From: an uncultured Mollicutes bacterium
Lineage (GTDB): Bacteria > Bacillota_I > Bacilli_A > Acholeplasmatales > Anaeroplasmataceae
Direction of reading: 5' to 3'
Assembly: GCA_947174785.1 (NCBI GenBank)
Contig: CAMWKG010000002.1
Location: 1-64,000, forward strand
Length of the DNA stretch: 64,000 nt
Shown: positions 17,423 through 25,804 of the stretch, in pieces
How the letters are laid out: the number at the start of each line of letters is the position of its first letter
How positions within the stretch are numbered: the stretch's first letter is position 1
The notes under the pieces: model-generated
The model's database searches: none
Seen by the model: only the letters and a program-made list of their open reading frames with translations
Told to the model about the DNA's origin: nothing
Program-made: the position numbers and the translations under genes

Positions 17423-18235
17423 TTACAATTTTTTGTTTTCTTCTTTTTCTTTCCATCTATTTCTTTTTTGAGCTTTACGAATATAAGGTAGTGTTTTTTT
17501 GACAAACTTCTCAGTGGCATAAATAATAAATGATTTAAGTATAGCACTGATGATGATTAGCACAATCCCACTTATAAAAATGCCCATTCCCCATGGGGTG
17601 TATTCAAAAATACAAAGACAAGCAATTCCAGCAACAATAAGGGCTAAAGAAATCCATGCCAAAATTACAACTAAAATAGAATTGATTCTTAAGTTTTTGG
17701 GAAGCTCTGAAAAGTCATAGGCAAGCTCATCATAAAACTCTTCCATAATGACTGCAGTATTTTTATATCTTTTAATTTTTATTTCAGGTTTCTTATAAAG
17801 CTGATTGAATTGTTCTTGATTATAATTATGTGCTGTTTTATACAAAACTTCTTTTCCATTGATATAAAACTTTAGTTTTAGAGAATAAAAGGTATTATAA
17901 TTCCATCCCAAATCTCCTCTTTGTCCATGTTTTATTGACATTGAAGAATAGTCACAAATAGTTGCAGTATCCTCTATTCCATACTTTAATGCTTTCAAGC
18001 TTTGGTAATATGGTATAAGTCTTTTCATACACTGGATAAATAAAAATACTGAAAAGCCTAAAAGTAAGAATAAGATGATACAGATAAAAATCATCGCACT
18101 CATTGGAAATGGACTACCATCCACCCATATTATAATTAAACCTACACTAACGGCTGTAAAGACAAAGCATACAACTAAACCAATATAAGCCCAAGTCAGC
18201 TCTTGTTTAAGAATTTGTTTTATTTCCTTATTCAT
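17423..18235 (-). CDS. Membrane protein with DUF3592-like topology, function unknown
   Basis: About 270 residues: two helices (about 15–40 and 48–75), a soluble β-rich insert of about 100 residues (with KLKFYINGKEVLY and KIKRYKNTAVI), two more helices near 185–245 and a basic tail. The pattern of helices around a small extracytoplasmic β domain recalls DUF3592 proteins, but I do not claim membership. ATG at 18235 with GGTGAT about 10 nt upstream is taken as start; GTG at 18253 is possible. Confidence 0.55.
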   Translation of the reverse strand: MNKEIKQILKQELTWAYIGLVVCFVFTAVSVGLIIIWVDGSPFPMSAMIFICIILFLLLGFSVFLFIQCMKRLIPYYQSLKALKYGIEDTATICDYSSMSIKHGQRGDLGWNYNTFYSLKLKFYINGKEVLYKTAHNYNQEQFNQLYKKPEIKIKRYKNTAVIMEEFYDELAYDFSELPKNLRINSILVVILAWISLALIVAGIACLCIFEYTPWGMGIFISGIVLIIISAILKSFIIYATEKFVKKTLPYIRKAQKRNRWKEKEENKKL

Positions 18236-18324
18236 AATTGTATTTATCACCACTCTTTACCATTTTTTAATTTAAAAAATACCTTCATTTATTTTGCAAT
18301 AAGTGAAGGTAATTTCATCAAAGC

Positions 18325-18408
18325 TGGTGCGGGTAACAGGAATCGAACCTGCACTCCAGGGGAACTAGATTCTAAGTCTAGCGCGTCTGCCAGTTCCGCC
18401 ATACCCGC
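18325..18408 (-). tRNA. tRNA-Leu (anticodon TAG)
   Basis: An 84-nt class II tRNA including encoded CCA. Acceptor stem GCGGGTA pairs with TACCCGC, the discriminator is A, the anticodon arm is CTAGA-CTTAGAA-TCTAG, the variable arm is long as in leucine tRNAs, and the T arm contains GGTTCGATTCC. Decodes CUN leucine codons. Confidence 0.95.
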
Positions 18409-18495
18409 ATTTTTCTTGACGCAATATGTATTATATATAAGATAGTTTTCAATGTCAAGAAAAATCGTGATTTTTTTAAAGATTTTAAAAGAACA

Positions 18496-19254
18496 CTAAA
18501 GATTTATCGTAGCAATTAGCATAGTACGATCATCATTAATTTCAAACCCTATGCTTCTATAAAAATTGATTTCCTCTTCTTCATAGTGAGATACAAGCAC
18601 TACAATTTGGTATTCTTGAAACTGCTTTATAATTTCTTTTACTAGGAGCTCCTTTACCCCTTTTGAAATATACTTTGGTAATGCTTTGAGTTCTTCTATA
18701 TAAATCTCATCCTCTACAATAGAAGCCTCAATATAACCTATTGGCTTTTTAGCTTTTACTGCAACATATACCATTTCCAAATCTAATTTTTTGTCTGTTG
18801 TTAGCTTCTTAAATAACTTAGCATATTTCTCATTATACTTACATATAGAAATAGAATTTAAAGAGATGCTCGTTGTTTTATGGAAAGGATTCCATTCCAT
18901 AGCATGATGGGAAATTTCTATATTGGCATGGAGCTTATTCAAAATAGATTTAGTGGTTTCTTCATTATTATATAGAAGATATTCTAAGGTACTTCCAGCA
19001 TACTTTGATTTCAGGAATAAAATAACTTCTTCGAATTTTTCTTTTGCTATACCAAATAATAAATCAATTGATACATAATTTTCATAGGCATCTCCACCAA
19101 ATAACCCTATTAAATTATTGTCCATCCAAAATCCATAAACATAACTTTTTTCTCCTTCTAAAAGGTAAGTTGCCACTTCTAAAGCATCTTCAAACTCTGA
19201 AAGAGAATCTAAATAGTTGATTAAAATGTTCTTATCTGTAACTTCTTGAATCAT
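18496..19254 (-). CDS. GNAT-like acetyltransferase, two-domain form
   Basis: About 252 residues, roughly twice a single GNAT domain. The N-terminal half (YVYGFWMDNNLIGLFGG) and the C-terminal half (VYVAVKAKKPIGYIEASI, EEEINFYRSIGFEIND) both look GNAT-derived, though the acetyl-CoA loop of the second half is degenerate (SKGVKELLVKEI). ATG at 19254 with GGAG 9 nt upstream. Only 20 nt separate it from rsmH, so it is the third gene of the preQ1-riboswitch operon. Substrate unknown. Confidence 0.6.
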   Translation of the reverse strand: MIQEVTDKNILINYLDSLSEFEDALEVATYLLEGEKSYVYGFWMDNNLIGLFGGDAYENYVSIDLLFGIAKEKFEEVILFLKSKYAGSTLEYLLYNNEETTKSILNKLHANIEISHHAMEWNPFHKTTSISLNSISICKYNEKYAKLFKKLTTDKKLDLEMVYVAVKAKKPIGYIEASIVEDEIYIEELKALPKYISKGVKELLVKEIIKQFQEYQIVVLVSHYEEEEINFYRSIGFEINDDRTMLIATINL

Positions 19255-19274
19255 TTTTTGTTTCTCCAACTTTA

Positions 19275-20198
19275 CTATCTTTTTCTAAGAACTCTCATTT
19301 TAGCACTATGAGAACGATTGTTCTTCTGAATTTCATCCTCACTAGGAAGCATAGGTTTTTTTGTGATAAGCTCAAAAGGAGCCTCTTCCTTGACAATGAT
19401 AGGAACTCCTTTTGGAATGAAGACTGTACTCTTTTCTTTAAAGATTGTTTTACAGATTCGATCCTCTAAGGAATGAAAGGTAATCACAACTGCTCTTCCA
19501 TTTGGATTTAATAAATCTAAAGCATCTAATAAGCTATCCTCAAAAACTCTTAGTTCATCATTTACAGCAATTCTTAGAGCTTGAAAGGTTTGTTTGGCAG
19601 GATGTCCCTTTTGCCTCAATACCTTTGCAGGAAGAGCACTTTTTATTACTTCAACTAATTCTAATGTAGTTTCAATATGTTTACTCTTTCTTGCCTCTTC
19701 AATTTTTCTTGCAATCAATTTAGAAAAAGGCTCTTCTCCATAGCGAAATAAGATTTGAGCTAGTTCTTCAAAAGAATACTCATTCACAATATGATATGCA
19801 GATAGTTCTTGCCTTTGATTCATCCGCATATCTAGTGGTGCTTCTAGCTTATAAGAAAAGCCTCTTTCTTGTATATCTAATTGAAAGGAAGAAACTCCTA
19901 AATCATAGATAATACCATCTATATGATTTACTCCAAGCTTTGCAAGCTCTTTTTTTATGTTTACAAAATTAGAAGCTATAAATGTGTAGTTTTTTCCTAC
20001 AACATCTAGTTTTTCTTTTGCTCTCGTGAAAGCATATTCATCTTGATCAAAGCAATATAAATGACCTGTAGTTAGCTTAGATAGGATTAAAGAACTATGT
20101 CCACCACCACCCGTTGTAGCATCAACATAAATTCCATCTGGCTTAATATCAAGCATATTTACAGCCTCTTCTAACAAAACGGTAGTATGTGTATACAT
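19275..20198 (-). CDS. rsmH: 16S rRNA (cytosine1402-N4)-methyltransferase RsmH
   Basis: 307 residues, standard length. SAM motif I is [32 protein letters not shown] and [14 protein letters not shown] are family blocks. It methylates C1402 in the ribosomal P site. ATG at 20198 has a strong AGGAGG site. In most Firmicutes rsmH heads the mraZ–ftsL division cluster; here it sits 24 nt downstream of a QueT-like transporter and is followed by an acetyltransferase, with no division genes nearby. Confidence 0.95.
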   Translation of the reverse strand: MYTHTTVLLEEAVNMLDIKPDGIYVDATTGGGGHSSLILSKLTTGHLYCFDQDEYAFTRAKEKLDVVGKNYTFIASNFVNIKKELAKLGVNHIDGIIYDLGVSSFQLDIQERGFSYKLEAPLDMRMNQRQELSAYHIVNEYSFEELAQILFRYGEEPFSKLIARKIEEARKSKHIETTLELVEVIKSALPAKVLRQKGHPAKQTFQALRIAVNDELRVFEDSLLDALDLLNPNGRAVVITFHSLEDRICKTIFKEKSTVFIPKGVPIIVKEEAPFELITKKPMLPSEDEIQKNNRSHSAKMRVLRKR

Positions 20199-20222
20199 AG
20201 CTTCTTCCTCCTTTCTTTTTTA

Positions 20223-21137
20223 TTACAAATACTCTTGATTCTCTTTTTTAATTTCCAAATAATAAATATATCCTGATGCTAAAGCATATAGCAATAGGTA
20301 TAGAATGAATCCATAATAATAAGGATAGCTTACAGCTTCTTTAAAGCAAATTCCTATAAATATATAGCTTATCAAGGTACCTATCCATAAGCAAGCATTT
20401 CCTATTAGTTTTAAAATTCCTTTTGTGAAAAGCCCCCACAAAATAGTTAAGGCACCTAGGATGCAAAAAACAACCACCCATACTTGTTCCTTAGTTAATA
20501 CTAACGCTGAAGCTGTACTAATTTCCTCTCCTACTGTCCTTTCTAAGAATGGATAAGCAACATAGAATATGATACCTAAAGTTCCTAATACTGTCGTTAA
20601 ACATCTTGGAAGTGTAATTACAGAATGAGTAGGAACGTGTGAAGAATCCAATTCTAATAATTCTAGCATCGTTTTGTTTTTACATAATCCCATCATTGCT
20701 GGAATACCAACACAATAAAGCACCACAGCCTCACCAAGACCAACAGTTAACACATTAAACCAAAAAGCCTCAGGTGCAAATAAATCGAAAGCTAGTCCAA
20801 GTTCTACGGATACTATAATCGCATTACTGATTACAGGAAATATAGAAGCTATTTCTAAACGTTTCAATTTAAGCATTGGTAAAACTGCAAGTATTGTGGC
20901 AAGTGTTCCAAATACCATATCATACCACCCCATCGGTGATGTCGTATTTGCAACAAAGCATCCAACAATTAATGCATAAGCATATTTCGGATTTAAAGCT
21001 ACTAATAATATAAGTATCTCCGAAATACGAAATTGAATTGCACCATAGGATATAGGTGCAAGTAGCCAGGTTAATGCCACATATAATGCAGCAATTATCG
21101 CTGACTGCGCTATAAAGCGAATATTCATTTTTTTCAT
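20223..21137 (-). CDS. queT: QueT-family (preQ1/queuosine precursor) transporter, with C-terminal extension
   Basis: 304 residues. Residues 1–165 match QueT, the membrane S component of an ECF transporter: MNIRFIAQSAIIAALYVALT, IQFRISEILILLVALNPKYA, MVFGTLATILAVLP. QueT is normally about 165 residues; here roughly 140 more follow, with four further hydrophobic segments. The ATG at 21137 is used because the preQ1 riboswitch and GGAG site lie immediately upstream; longer reading would pass through the aptamer. The riboswitch supports transport of a queuosine precursor. Function of the extension is unknown. Confidence 0.85.
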   Translation of the reverse strand: MKKMNIRFIAQSAIIAALYVALTWLLAPISYGAIQFRISEILILLVALNPKYAYALIVGCFVANTTSPMGWYDMVFGTLATILAVLPMLKLKRLEIASIFPVISNAIIVSVELGLAFDLFAPEAFWFNVLTVGLGEAVVLYCVGIPAMMGLCKNKTMLELLELDSSHVPTHSVITLPRCLTTVLGTLGIIFYVAYPFLERTVGEEISTASALVLTKEQVWVVVFCILGALTILWGLFTKGILKLIGNACLWIGTLISYIFIGICFKEAVSYPYYYGFILYLLLYALASGYIYYLEIKKENQEYL

Positions 21138-21147
21138 TTTTAAATCT

Positions 21148-21193
21148 CCTTGTTTTTTATATTTTGGAAGATGGTTAGGCAAGGAACATCTTC
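21148..21193 (-). promoter_or_regulatory. preQ1-I riboswitch
   Basis: On the minus strand: P1 GAAGATG (21193–21187) pairs with CATCTTC (21173–21167); the loop holds TTCCTTGCCTAAC; an A-rich stretch leads to CAAGG (21152–21148), which pairs with CCTTG in the loop (21184–21180) to form the H-type pseudoknot. The CAAGGAG segment is also the ribosome site of the queT-like gene, so ligand binding should block translation. The order of elements (loop UAACC, then AAAACAAGG) matches known translational preQ1-I aptamers. A TATAAT lies just upstream at about 21205–21210. Confidence 0.85.
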
Positions 21194-21296
21194 TACGATA
21201 TGAGATTATACCACAAAACACAAAAAAGACAAAATAAAAAAGAAAAATTGCCATTTTTCTTTTTCTTAAATTATTTATTAATATCATGTAAATAGA

Positions 21297-21321
21297 AAAT
21301 AGACACCCCTAGTGTCTATTT
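21297..21321 (-). terminator. Terminator after rpmF
   Basis: AAATAGACAC/GTGTCTATTT, a perfect 10-bp stem with 5-nt loop, 27 nt after the rpmF stop. T tract is short. Confidence 0.65.
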
Positions 21322-21347
21322 CTACCTTTAATATTTACTTAAAAATA

Positions 21348-21542
21348 TTATTCTTCAGTCTTCTCAGCCTTAGGAGCAACTACTAATTTTCCTTTATAAT
21401 AACCACAGTTAGAACATACTCTATGAGCTAATGTTAATTCACCACAGTTAGGACAAGTAATCATTCCAGGTGCTTTTAAAGCTAGATGAGAACGTCTAAT
21501 AGCCTTCTTCATCTTTGAAGTTCTACGAAAAGGTACTGCCAT
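21348..21542 (-). CDS. rpmF: 50S ribosomal protein L32
   Basis: 64 residues starting [19 protein letters not shown], the diagnostic L32 N-terminus. Zinc ribbon cysteines are in CPNCGE and CSNCGY. A GGAGG site precedes the ATG and the gene follows yceD by 12 nt, the conserved yceD–rpmF order. Confidence 0.97.
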   Translation of the reverse strand: MAVPFRRTSKMKKAIRRSHLALKAPGMITCPNCGELTLAHRVCSNCGYYKGKLVVAPKAEKTEE

Positions 21543-21554
21543 ACTTCACACCTC

Positions 21555-22019
21555 CTATAATAAATCCTTCAGCTTTGCAAAAGCAGGATTAATACCATCA
21601 GATTCATCCTTTATGGATTCTTCTTCATCACTTTCAAAGCTAACTCCTTCAGCAGTTACAGTCATTGGCTTATTCATAAGCACATTGGTTAAAACTGCTT
21701 CTTTGGTATCTAGCGTTTGTTCAGTAATAATAAAGGCATCTTCAATTTGATCATCTGTTGTAAAAATCTCTTCAGCAGTAGCTGAAATCTTATAAGGCAC
21801 ATCCTGCAAGGTAATAGCACATTGCATCACAAGATCCACCTCAAAGCTAAAGGTAACTAAATAAGTATCTAAGCCTCTCTCATGAATTACATAGTCTATC
21901 TTTGCAATACTTACAGAACGAATATCTTCAAACCCTGATAATTCAGGAGTTAAGTCCAATTCTTCGCTTGTATGATATGGCATAGAAAGCTTACGTAATT
22001 GAGCTAAAGTTAAACGCAT
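21555..22019 (-). CDS. yceD: DUF177 / YceD family protein
   Basis: 154 residues with an acidic, β-rich middle (DVPYKISATAEEIF) and the conserved C-terminal block ending INPAFAKLKDLL. YceD family proteins accompany rpmF and have been linked to 23S rRNA maturation in some organisms. GAGGTG precedes the ATG, and a consensus promoter lies 25–50 nt upstream. Confidence 0.85.
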   Translation of the reverse strand: MRLTLAQLRKLSMPYHTSEELDLTPELSGFEDIRSVSIAKIDYVIHERGLDTYLVTFSFEVDLVMQCAITLQDVPYKISATAEEIFTTDDQIEDAFIITEQTLDTKEAVLTNVLMNKPMTVTAEGVSFESDEEESIKDESDGINPAFAKLKDLL

Positions 22020-22041
22020 AAAAAATCACCTCAGCTTTTTA

Positions 22042-22070
22042 ATTATATAAATTTTAGAGACAAAAGTCAA
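22042..22070 (-). promoter_or_regulatory. yceD–rpmF promoter
   Basis: TTGACT (22070–22065), 17-bp spacer, TATAAT (22047–22042) on the minus strand; leader about 16 nt. Confidence 0.75.
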
Positions 22071-22103
22071 GAAATATTTACTTTTCGATAATAAGAAGGA
22101 AAA

Positions 22104-22136
22104 AATGACTTAAGCAAGAGATTTGCTTAAGTCATT
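22104..22136 (-). terminator. Terminator of the BspA-like lipoprotein gene
   Basis: A 14-bp perfect stem, AATGACTTAAGCAA with its complement, 5-nt loop, followed on the minus strand by a T tract; 15 nt after the stop. Confidence 0.85.
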
Positions 22137-22151
22137 ACATTCTATCCTTTA

Positions 22152-24314
22152 TTACCAAATGGTTGGAACTCCATCTACATAATGCCAATAATTACCTGCT
22201 TCTATTGGTGCTTCTTCACTATAGAAGTATAGTACAGAATCTGTAAGTGTAGTGTTATCTGCTTCAATAGTAACATTATTCCAAGACTCTTGTGTCCCTT
22301 CAAAGAAAACATTCGTCAAGTTTAATGTATTTGCAAAAGCATTATTTCTAATTCTTGTAATATTTTTTAATACTACCGTAGTTAAGCCAGAGCAATTTTG
22401 AAAGCAATATGCTGGTAAAACAGTAACATCTTGTAAATGTATTTCTTTAAGAGATGTCATATTTTGAAATTCATTTCTATATAATGTTGTATCTCGATAT
22501 ATCGTGATTTTCTCTAGTTCATATGGGCAATATCCAGCATTAGCACTTGGTCCAACTTTATATGAATTTGAATATGCTGTATCTCCAAAAAATAAATCTA
22601 TTATAGAAGTATTTATGGTAGAGGTAGGATGAATATCAATCTCTATACTTTTTACATTATAGCATCCTGTAAAAGCACCAATTTGAATGGATGCAATAGT
22701 ATTAGGAATATTAATTTCTTGTAAAGAAATACAATTACTAAAAGCTAGATTACCAATCTTAGTTATACTAGAACTAAACGTAATTTTTTCCACATCCTTA
22801 AAATTTGCAAATTGTTTGCTTCTAATTTCTTGAATTGTAGAATCAGTGATCTCTATATTCGTAACACGTTCGGGTTTATTCTCAGAATTCACAAAGAATA
22901 TATTTTGAGCATACTGAACAGGTTGGTTGCCTCCAAAAGCAATATTTGCCCAATCATTTATAGTTCCTTTATAATAAATACTGTCCAAGTTAGTACAGCT
23001 AGATAGTCCTGCAGCGCCGAATTCTTTTAAATTTGAATCAAACCAAAGCTCTTTTAAGTTCTTACACCCAACAAAAGCACCTTCTGATGGAGTAAATCTA
23101 GTAATATTAGTAACTTCCTTTAAAACAATTTTTTCTATATAGGTACAACCATTAAATGTATTATATAATGAACCGCCAATATAAGTTACTGTTTTTAGGG
23201 ATTGTGGAATATATCCATAACGAACCTCATAAGAATTTTCAAAGCTTTTTCTAGAAAACCAAAGGCCTATTGATCCATCAAGAGGGTTAGGTAAATGTGG
23301 TGTGGTTAAGGATTCTAAATTACTACAACCACTTAATATTGCATCTCCTCTTTGTTTAACACTAGTAGGAATCACCAATTCCCTTAATCCTTTACAATTC
23401 TTAAATGCAGCTTGTCCTATGGATATAATGCTTTCAGGGATATTCAATTCTATAATACTGAACTGATCTTGGAAGGCATAATCTCCTATTTTCTTAACAG
23501 GCTTATCCATATAGGTTTCTGGGATATGAATCGTTGTTCTTTCTATTGCAACACCAGTAACTGCATATCCGCCTACTTCATTATCATATTCATAGGTTAA
23601 ATATTCCCATGCTGCTAAATCACCACATCTAGTACAGATTTCATTAGAATCATAACTATGACCTAATGCAGGAATCTCCTTTATAGTGGAATAATCACAC
23701 CTACTACAATATTCATATGCTTCATAACCAACCTCTTTACAGGTTGGAGCTTTGGCAGATACAGTTTGAATATCATGACCAACAGCTTTAATTTCTTCTT
23801 CTTTAATTTGAGTAGTAAATGCCTTATTTTTAAATTCAGCTGTATAAGTAATTTTCCCTGCTTCTAAACATTTTGCTGGTTCAATACTTTTTGTTACATC
23901 AACAGTTTCTGATATTATGTGAGTTTGATTTCTATCACATAAAATAGTTGCTGTAACTTTTGAATTATCTTGGTTCCAAGAATAGGTTGCCGTACTATAC
24001 ATATGATCTAATGCAGGGATACTTTTATAAGTAGTATAGGAACATCTCTTACAGGTATCATATGCTTCATAGCCAGCCTCTTCACAGGTGGCAGCTTTTC
24101 CTTCATGATGTTCTAAATCATGACCTAATGGTTTTTTCTTATTATCTTCATAAAAGTCACCACATTCTTCACAAAGATAAAGAGTAAAACCTTCTTCTGT
24201 ACAAGTAGGCTCATTAACATCTTTTAAGTATTTATGCTGATGCCCACAGCTTACAAAAAGCATAGGCAATATACATATGGATAAAATACAACATAATTTT
24301 CTAATATTTCTCAT
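22152..24314 (-). CDS. BspA-like leucine-rich-repeat surface lipoprotein
   Basis: 720 residues. A lipoprotein signal ends in LFVSC (Cys about 23). Residues 25–235 hold repeated modules with paired cysteines and histidines (PTCTEEGFTLYLCEECG, then KAATCEEAGYEAYDTCKRC and APTCKEVGYEAYEYCSRC). From about 240 on there are LRR_5/BspA repeats with the pattern IxxIPxxxxxIGxxAFxxC. Such proteins are surface-exposed adhesins in gut and oral Firmicutes and Bacteroidota. The gene has its own promoter, interrupted by a 12-base G tract, and a strong terminator, so it is monocistronic and probably phase variable. Confidence 0.85.
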   Translation of the reverse strand: MRNIRKLCCILSICILPMLFVSCGHQHKYLKDVNEPTCTEEGFTLYLCEECGDFYEDNKKKPLGHDLEHHEGKAATCEEAGYEAYDTCKRCSYTTYKSIPALDHMYSTATYSWNQDNSKVTATILCDRNQTHIISETVDVTKSIEPAKCLEAGKITYTAEFKNKAFTTQIKEEEIKAVGHDIQTVSAKAPTCKEVGYEAYEYCSRCDYSTIKEIPALGHSYDSNEICTRCGDLAAWEYLTYEYDNEVGGYAVTGVAIERTTIHIPETYMDKPVKKIGDYAFQDQFSIIELNIPESIISIGQAAFKNCKGLRELVIPTSVKQRGDAILSGCSNLESLTTPHLPNPLDGSIGLWFSRKSFENSYEVRYGYIPQSLKTVTYIGGSLYNTFNGCTYIEKIVLKEVTNITRFTPSEGAFVGCKNLKELWFDSNLKEFGAAGLSSCTNLDSIYYKGTINDWANIAFGGNQPVQYAQNIFFVNSENKPERVTNIEITDSTIQEIRSKQFANFKDVEKITFSSSITKIGNLAFSNCISLQEINIPNTIASIQIGAFTGCYNVKSIEIDIHPTSTINTSIIDLFFGDTAYSNSYKVGPSANAGYCPYELEKITIYRDTTLYRNEFQNMTSLKEIHLQDVTVLPAYCFQNCSGLTTVVLKNITRIRNNAFANTLNLTNVFFEGTQESWNNVTIEADNTTLTDSVLYFYSEEAPIEAGNYWHYVDGVPTIW

Positions 24315-24345
24315 TTTAATATTCCTTTCTTTTTTTTATAAAATA

Positions 24346-24378
24346 ATTAAACCCCCCCCCCCCGAGCATTTTTGTCAA
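24346..24378 (-). promoter_or_regulatory. Promoter with a G12 tract in the spacer (candidate phase-variable switch)
   Basis: On the minus strand TTGACA (24378–24373) is followed by nine bases, twelve G (24363–24352) and then TTTAAT (24351–24346). The spacer is 21 bp, too long for good activity; loss of four G residues would give 17 bp. The ATG of the BspA-like lipoprotein is 32 nt downstream. Slippage in such tracts is a known on/off mechanism for surface proteins. Confidence 0.7.
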
Positions 24379-24444
24379 TGGAAAAATAGTATTAAAAACA
24401 GGATAAAAATGATATAATATGAAGTGAAATGAAAGGATGATATT

Positions 24445-25380
24445 ATGAGTAGCTTTAAAGATTTAAGAATTGTAGATAATTTTTATCAGACATCTTCCTT
24501 TTTCCCTATGCCAACCATATTGATTGGAACCTTGGATGAAAAAGGAAATACTTCCTTTGGTGCATATTCTCTTTGCTTCCCCTACTATATTGCTGGAAAA
24601 GACTATTATGCAATGGTATTAGAATGTAGAAATAGTTCAAATACCTGCAAAGGGATTTTAAGAACAGGGAAATGTAGTTTAAACTTTTTACCTGATTCTA
24701 AAAAGTATTTTAAAGAAATTGTAAGACTAGGATTTCCTGGAGAAACTCCTGAAGAAAAAATGAAGGACTGCTTCTTCACTTTAGAAGAGGGATTAAGAAA
24801 ACAAGAAAATCCTAACGAAGTTTATCCTAAGGTTATCCAAGAGGCTTTTCAAGTTTTTGAATGTACTTGGGTAAAAGAATTAGATAATGCTCAAGATGAT
24901 ACAATTCAGGAAGAATACAATGGTCCTTATCATGACTTCAATGGTATCACTTCTAAGTATGGTGCACATTTCATTTTAAAAATTGACAAAATTTTAATGA
25001 AAGAAAAATACTATACTTCTATTGTGGATGGAGTAAATAAAAACAATTTTCCTAATGTACCTGTAGATTATGGCTATAGAGATTCAACAAACTTCTGGTG
25101 CTCTCAATTTAAAAAGCCTTTTGCTGAACCTATTCCAAATAAAGAAGTCGATATTGAATCTGTAAAATATGCAGCAAACCGTGCAGACCCAGTTGTGAAA
25201 TTTTCAGATGATGCATGCAGAACTATGGTGAAAATTCCAAGAGTATTTTTATCTATGGTTTTAAAGGGATGCGTTGCTTGGGCAAAGGAAAACAATTGTA
25301 CTTTAATAACAGCTAAAGAAATGCAAATCATTAATGACAAGCGTAAGGAAGAAAAAAACAAAAAAAAGAATAAACAATAA
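24445..25380 (+). CDS. Flavin reductase-like FMN-binding split-barrel protein
   Basis: 311 residues. The N-terminal half has the flavin reductase-like pattern: PMPTILIGTLDEKGNTSFGAYS, then MVLECRNSSNTCKGILRTGKCSLNFLP, corresponding to the FMN-phosphate and isoalloxazine contacts. The middle (GAHFILKIDKILM) is the usual second strand group. The C-terminal about 80 residues end in a lysine-rich tail (KRKEEKNKKKNKQ). Likely FMN-dependent oxidoreductase; substrate unknown. ATG with AAAGGATG upstream. Confidence 0.75.
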   Translation: MSSFKDLRIVDNFYQTSSFFPMPTILIGTLDEKGNTSFGAYSLCFPYYIAGKDYYAMVLECRNSSNTCKGILRTGKCSLNFLPDSKKYFKEIVRLGFPGETPEEKMKDCFFTLEEGLRKQENPNEVYPKVIQEAFQVFECTWVKELDNAQDDTIQEEYNGPYHDFNGITSKYGAHFILKIDKILMKEKYYTSIVDGVNKNNFPNVPVDYGYRDSTNFWCSQFKKPFAEPIPNKEVDIESVKYAANRADPVVKFSDDACRTMVKIPRVFLSMVLKGCVAWAKENNCTLITAKEMQIINDKRKEEKNKKKNKQ

Positions 25381-25402
25381 AAGAAGGCGATTAGGCCTTC
25401 TT
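25381..25402. terminator. Shared terminator between convergent genes
   Basis: AAGAAGGC/GCCTTCTT stem of 8 bp with a T tract on the plus side, overlapping the stop of the convergent acetyltransferase. Confidence 0.75.
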
Positions 25403-25804
25403 TTTGTTCATTTGAATGTGTTCGATATTAGCTTCCATAAAGATTTGTCCTACTTCTTCGTAACCTAAAGATTTGTAGAATCCTCTTGCATGCATTTGTG
25501 CATGAAGTACAATCTCTTTATGTAAGGAAATCTGTTTTTCTGCAAGCTGCATAACCTTTCTGCCATATCCTAATCCTCTATAGTTTTTCTTTACACAGAC
25601 TCTGCCTATAATTGCAGGAGTAGATAAATATACTCTAGCATAGGCGATAAGGATTTCATCATTATAGATACAACAGTGAATATATTTATCTTCATCTGGT
25701 TCTATTTCCAGCTCTTTAGGAACATTCTGTTCTTTGATAAAAACTTCTGTTCTTAAAGCTTTGATATCTTCATTGATATCATAAAGTATTCTACTTGCTT
25801 CCAT
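25391..25804 (-). CDS. GNAT-family N-acetyltransferase (ElaA/YjcF-like)
   Basis: About 137 residues. ALRTEVFIKEQNVPKELE is the distinctive opening of the YjcF/ElaA-type GNATs, followed by IGRVCVKKNYRGLGYGRKVM with the acetyl-CoA loop and HARGFYKSLGYEEVG. ATG at 25804 overlaps the ABC-F stop by 14 nt, so it is translated from the ABC-F mRNA. Substrate unknown. Confidence 0.8.
   Translation of the reverse strand: MEASRILYDINEDIKALRTEVFIKEQNVPKELEIEPDEDKYIHCCIYNDEILIAYARVYLSTPAIIGRVCVKKNYRGLGYGRKVMQLAEKQISLHKEIVLHAQMHARGFYKSLGYEEVGQIFMEANIEHIQMNKKKA

Noticed and set aside
21138-21287. 50-residue N-terminal extension of the QueT-like protein
   Set aside because: It would translate through the preQ1 aptamer and the TATAAT element; the ATG at 21137 has the proper ribosome site.
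24352-24363. G tract as a simple sequencing artefact
   Set aside because: Exact length is uncertain, but the tract falls precisely between a perfect −35 and a near-consensus −10, which chance error would not explain.
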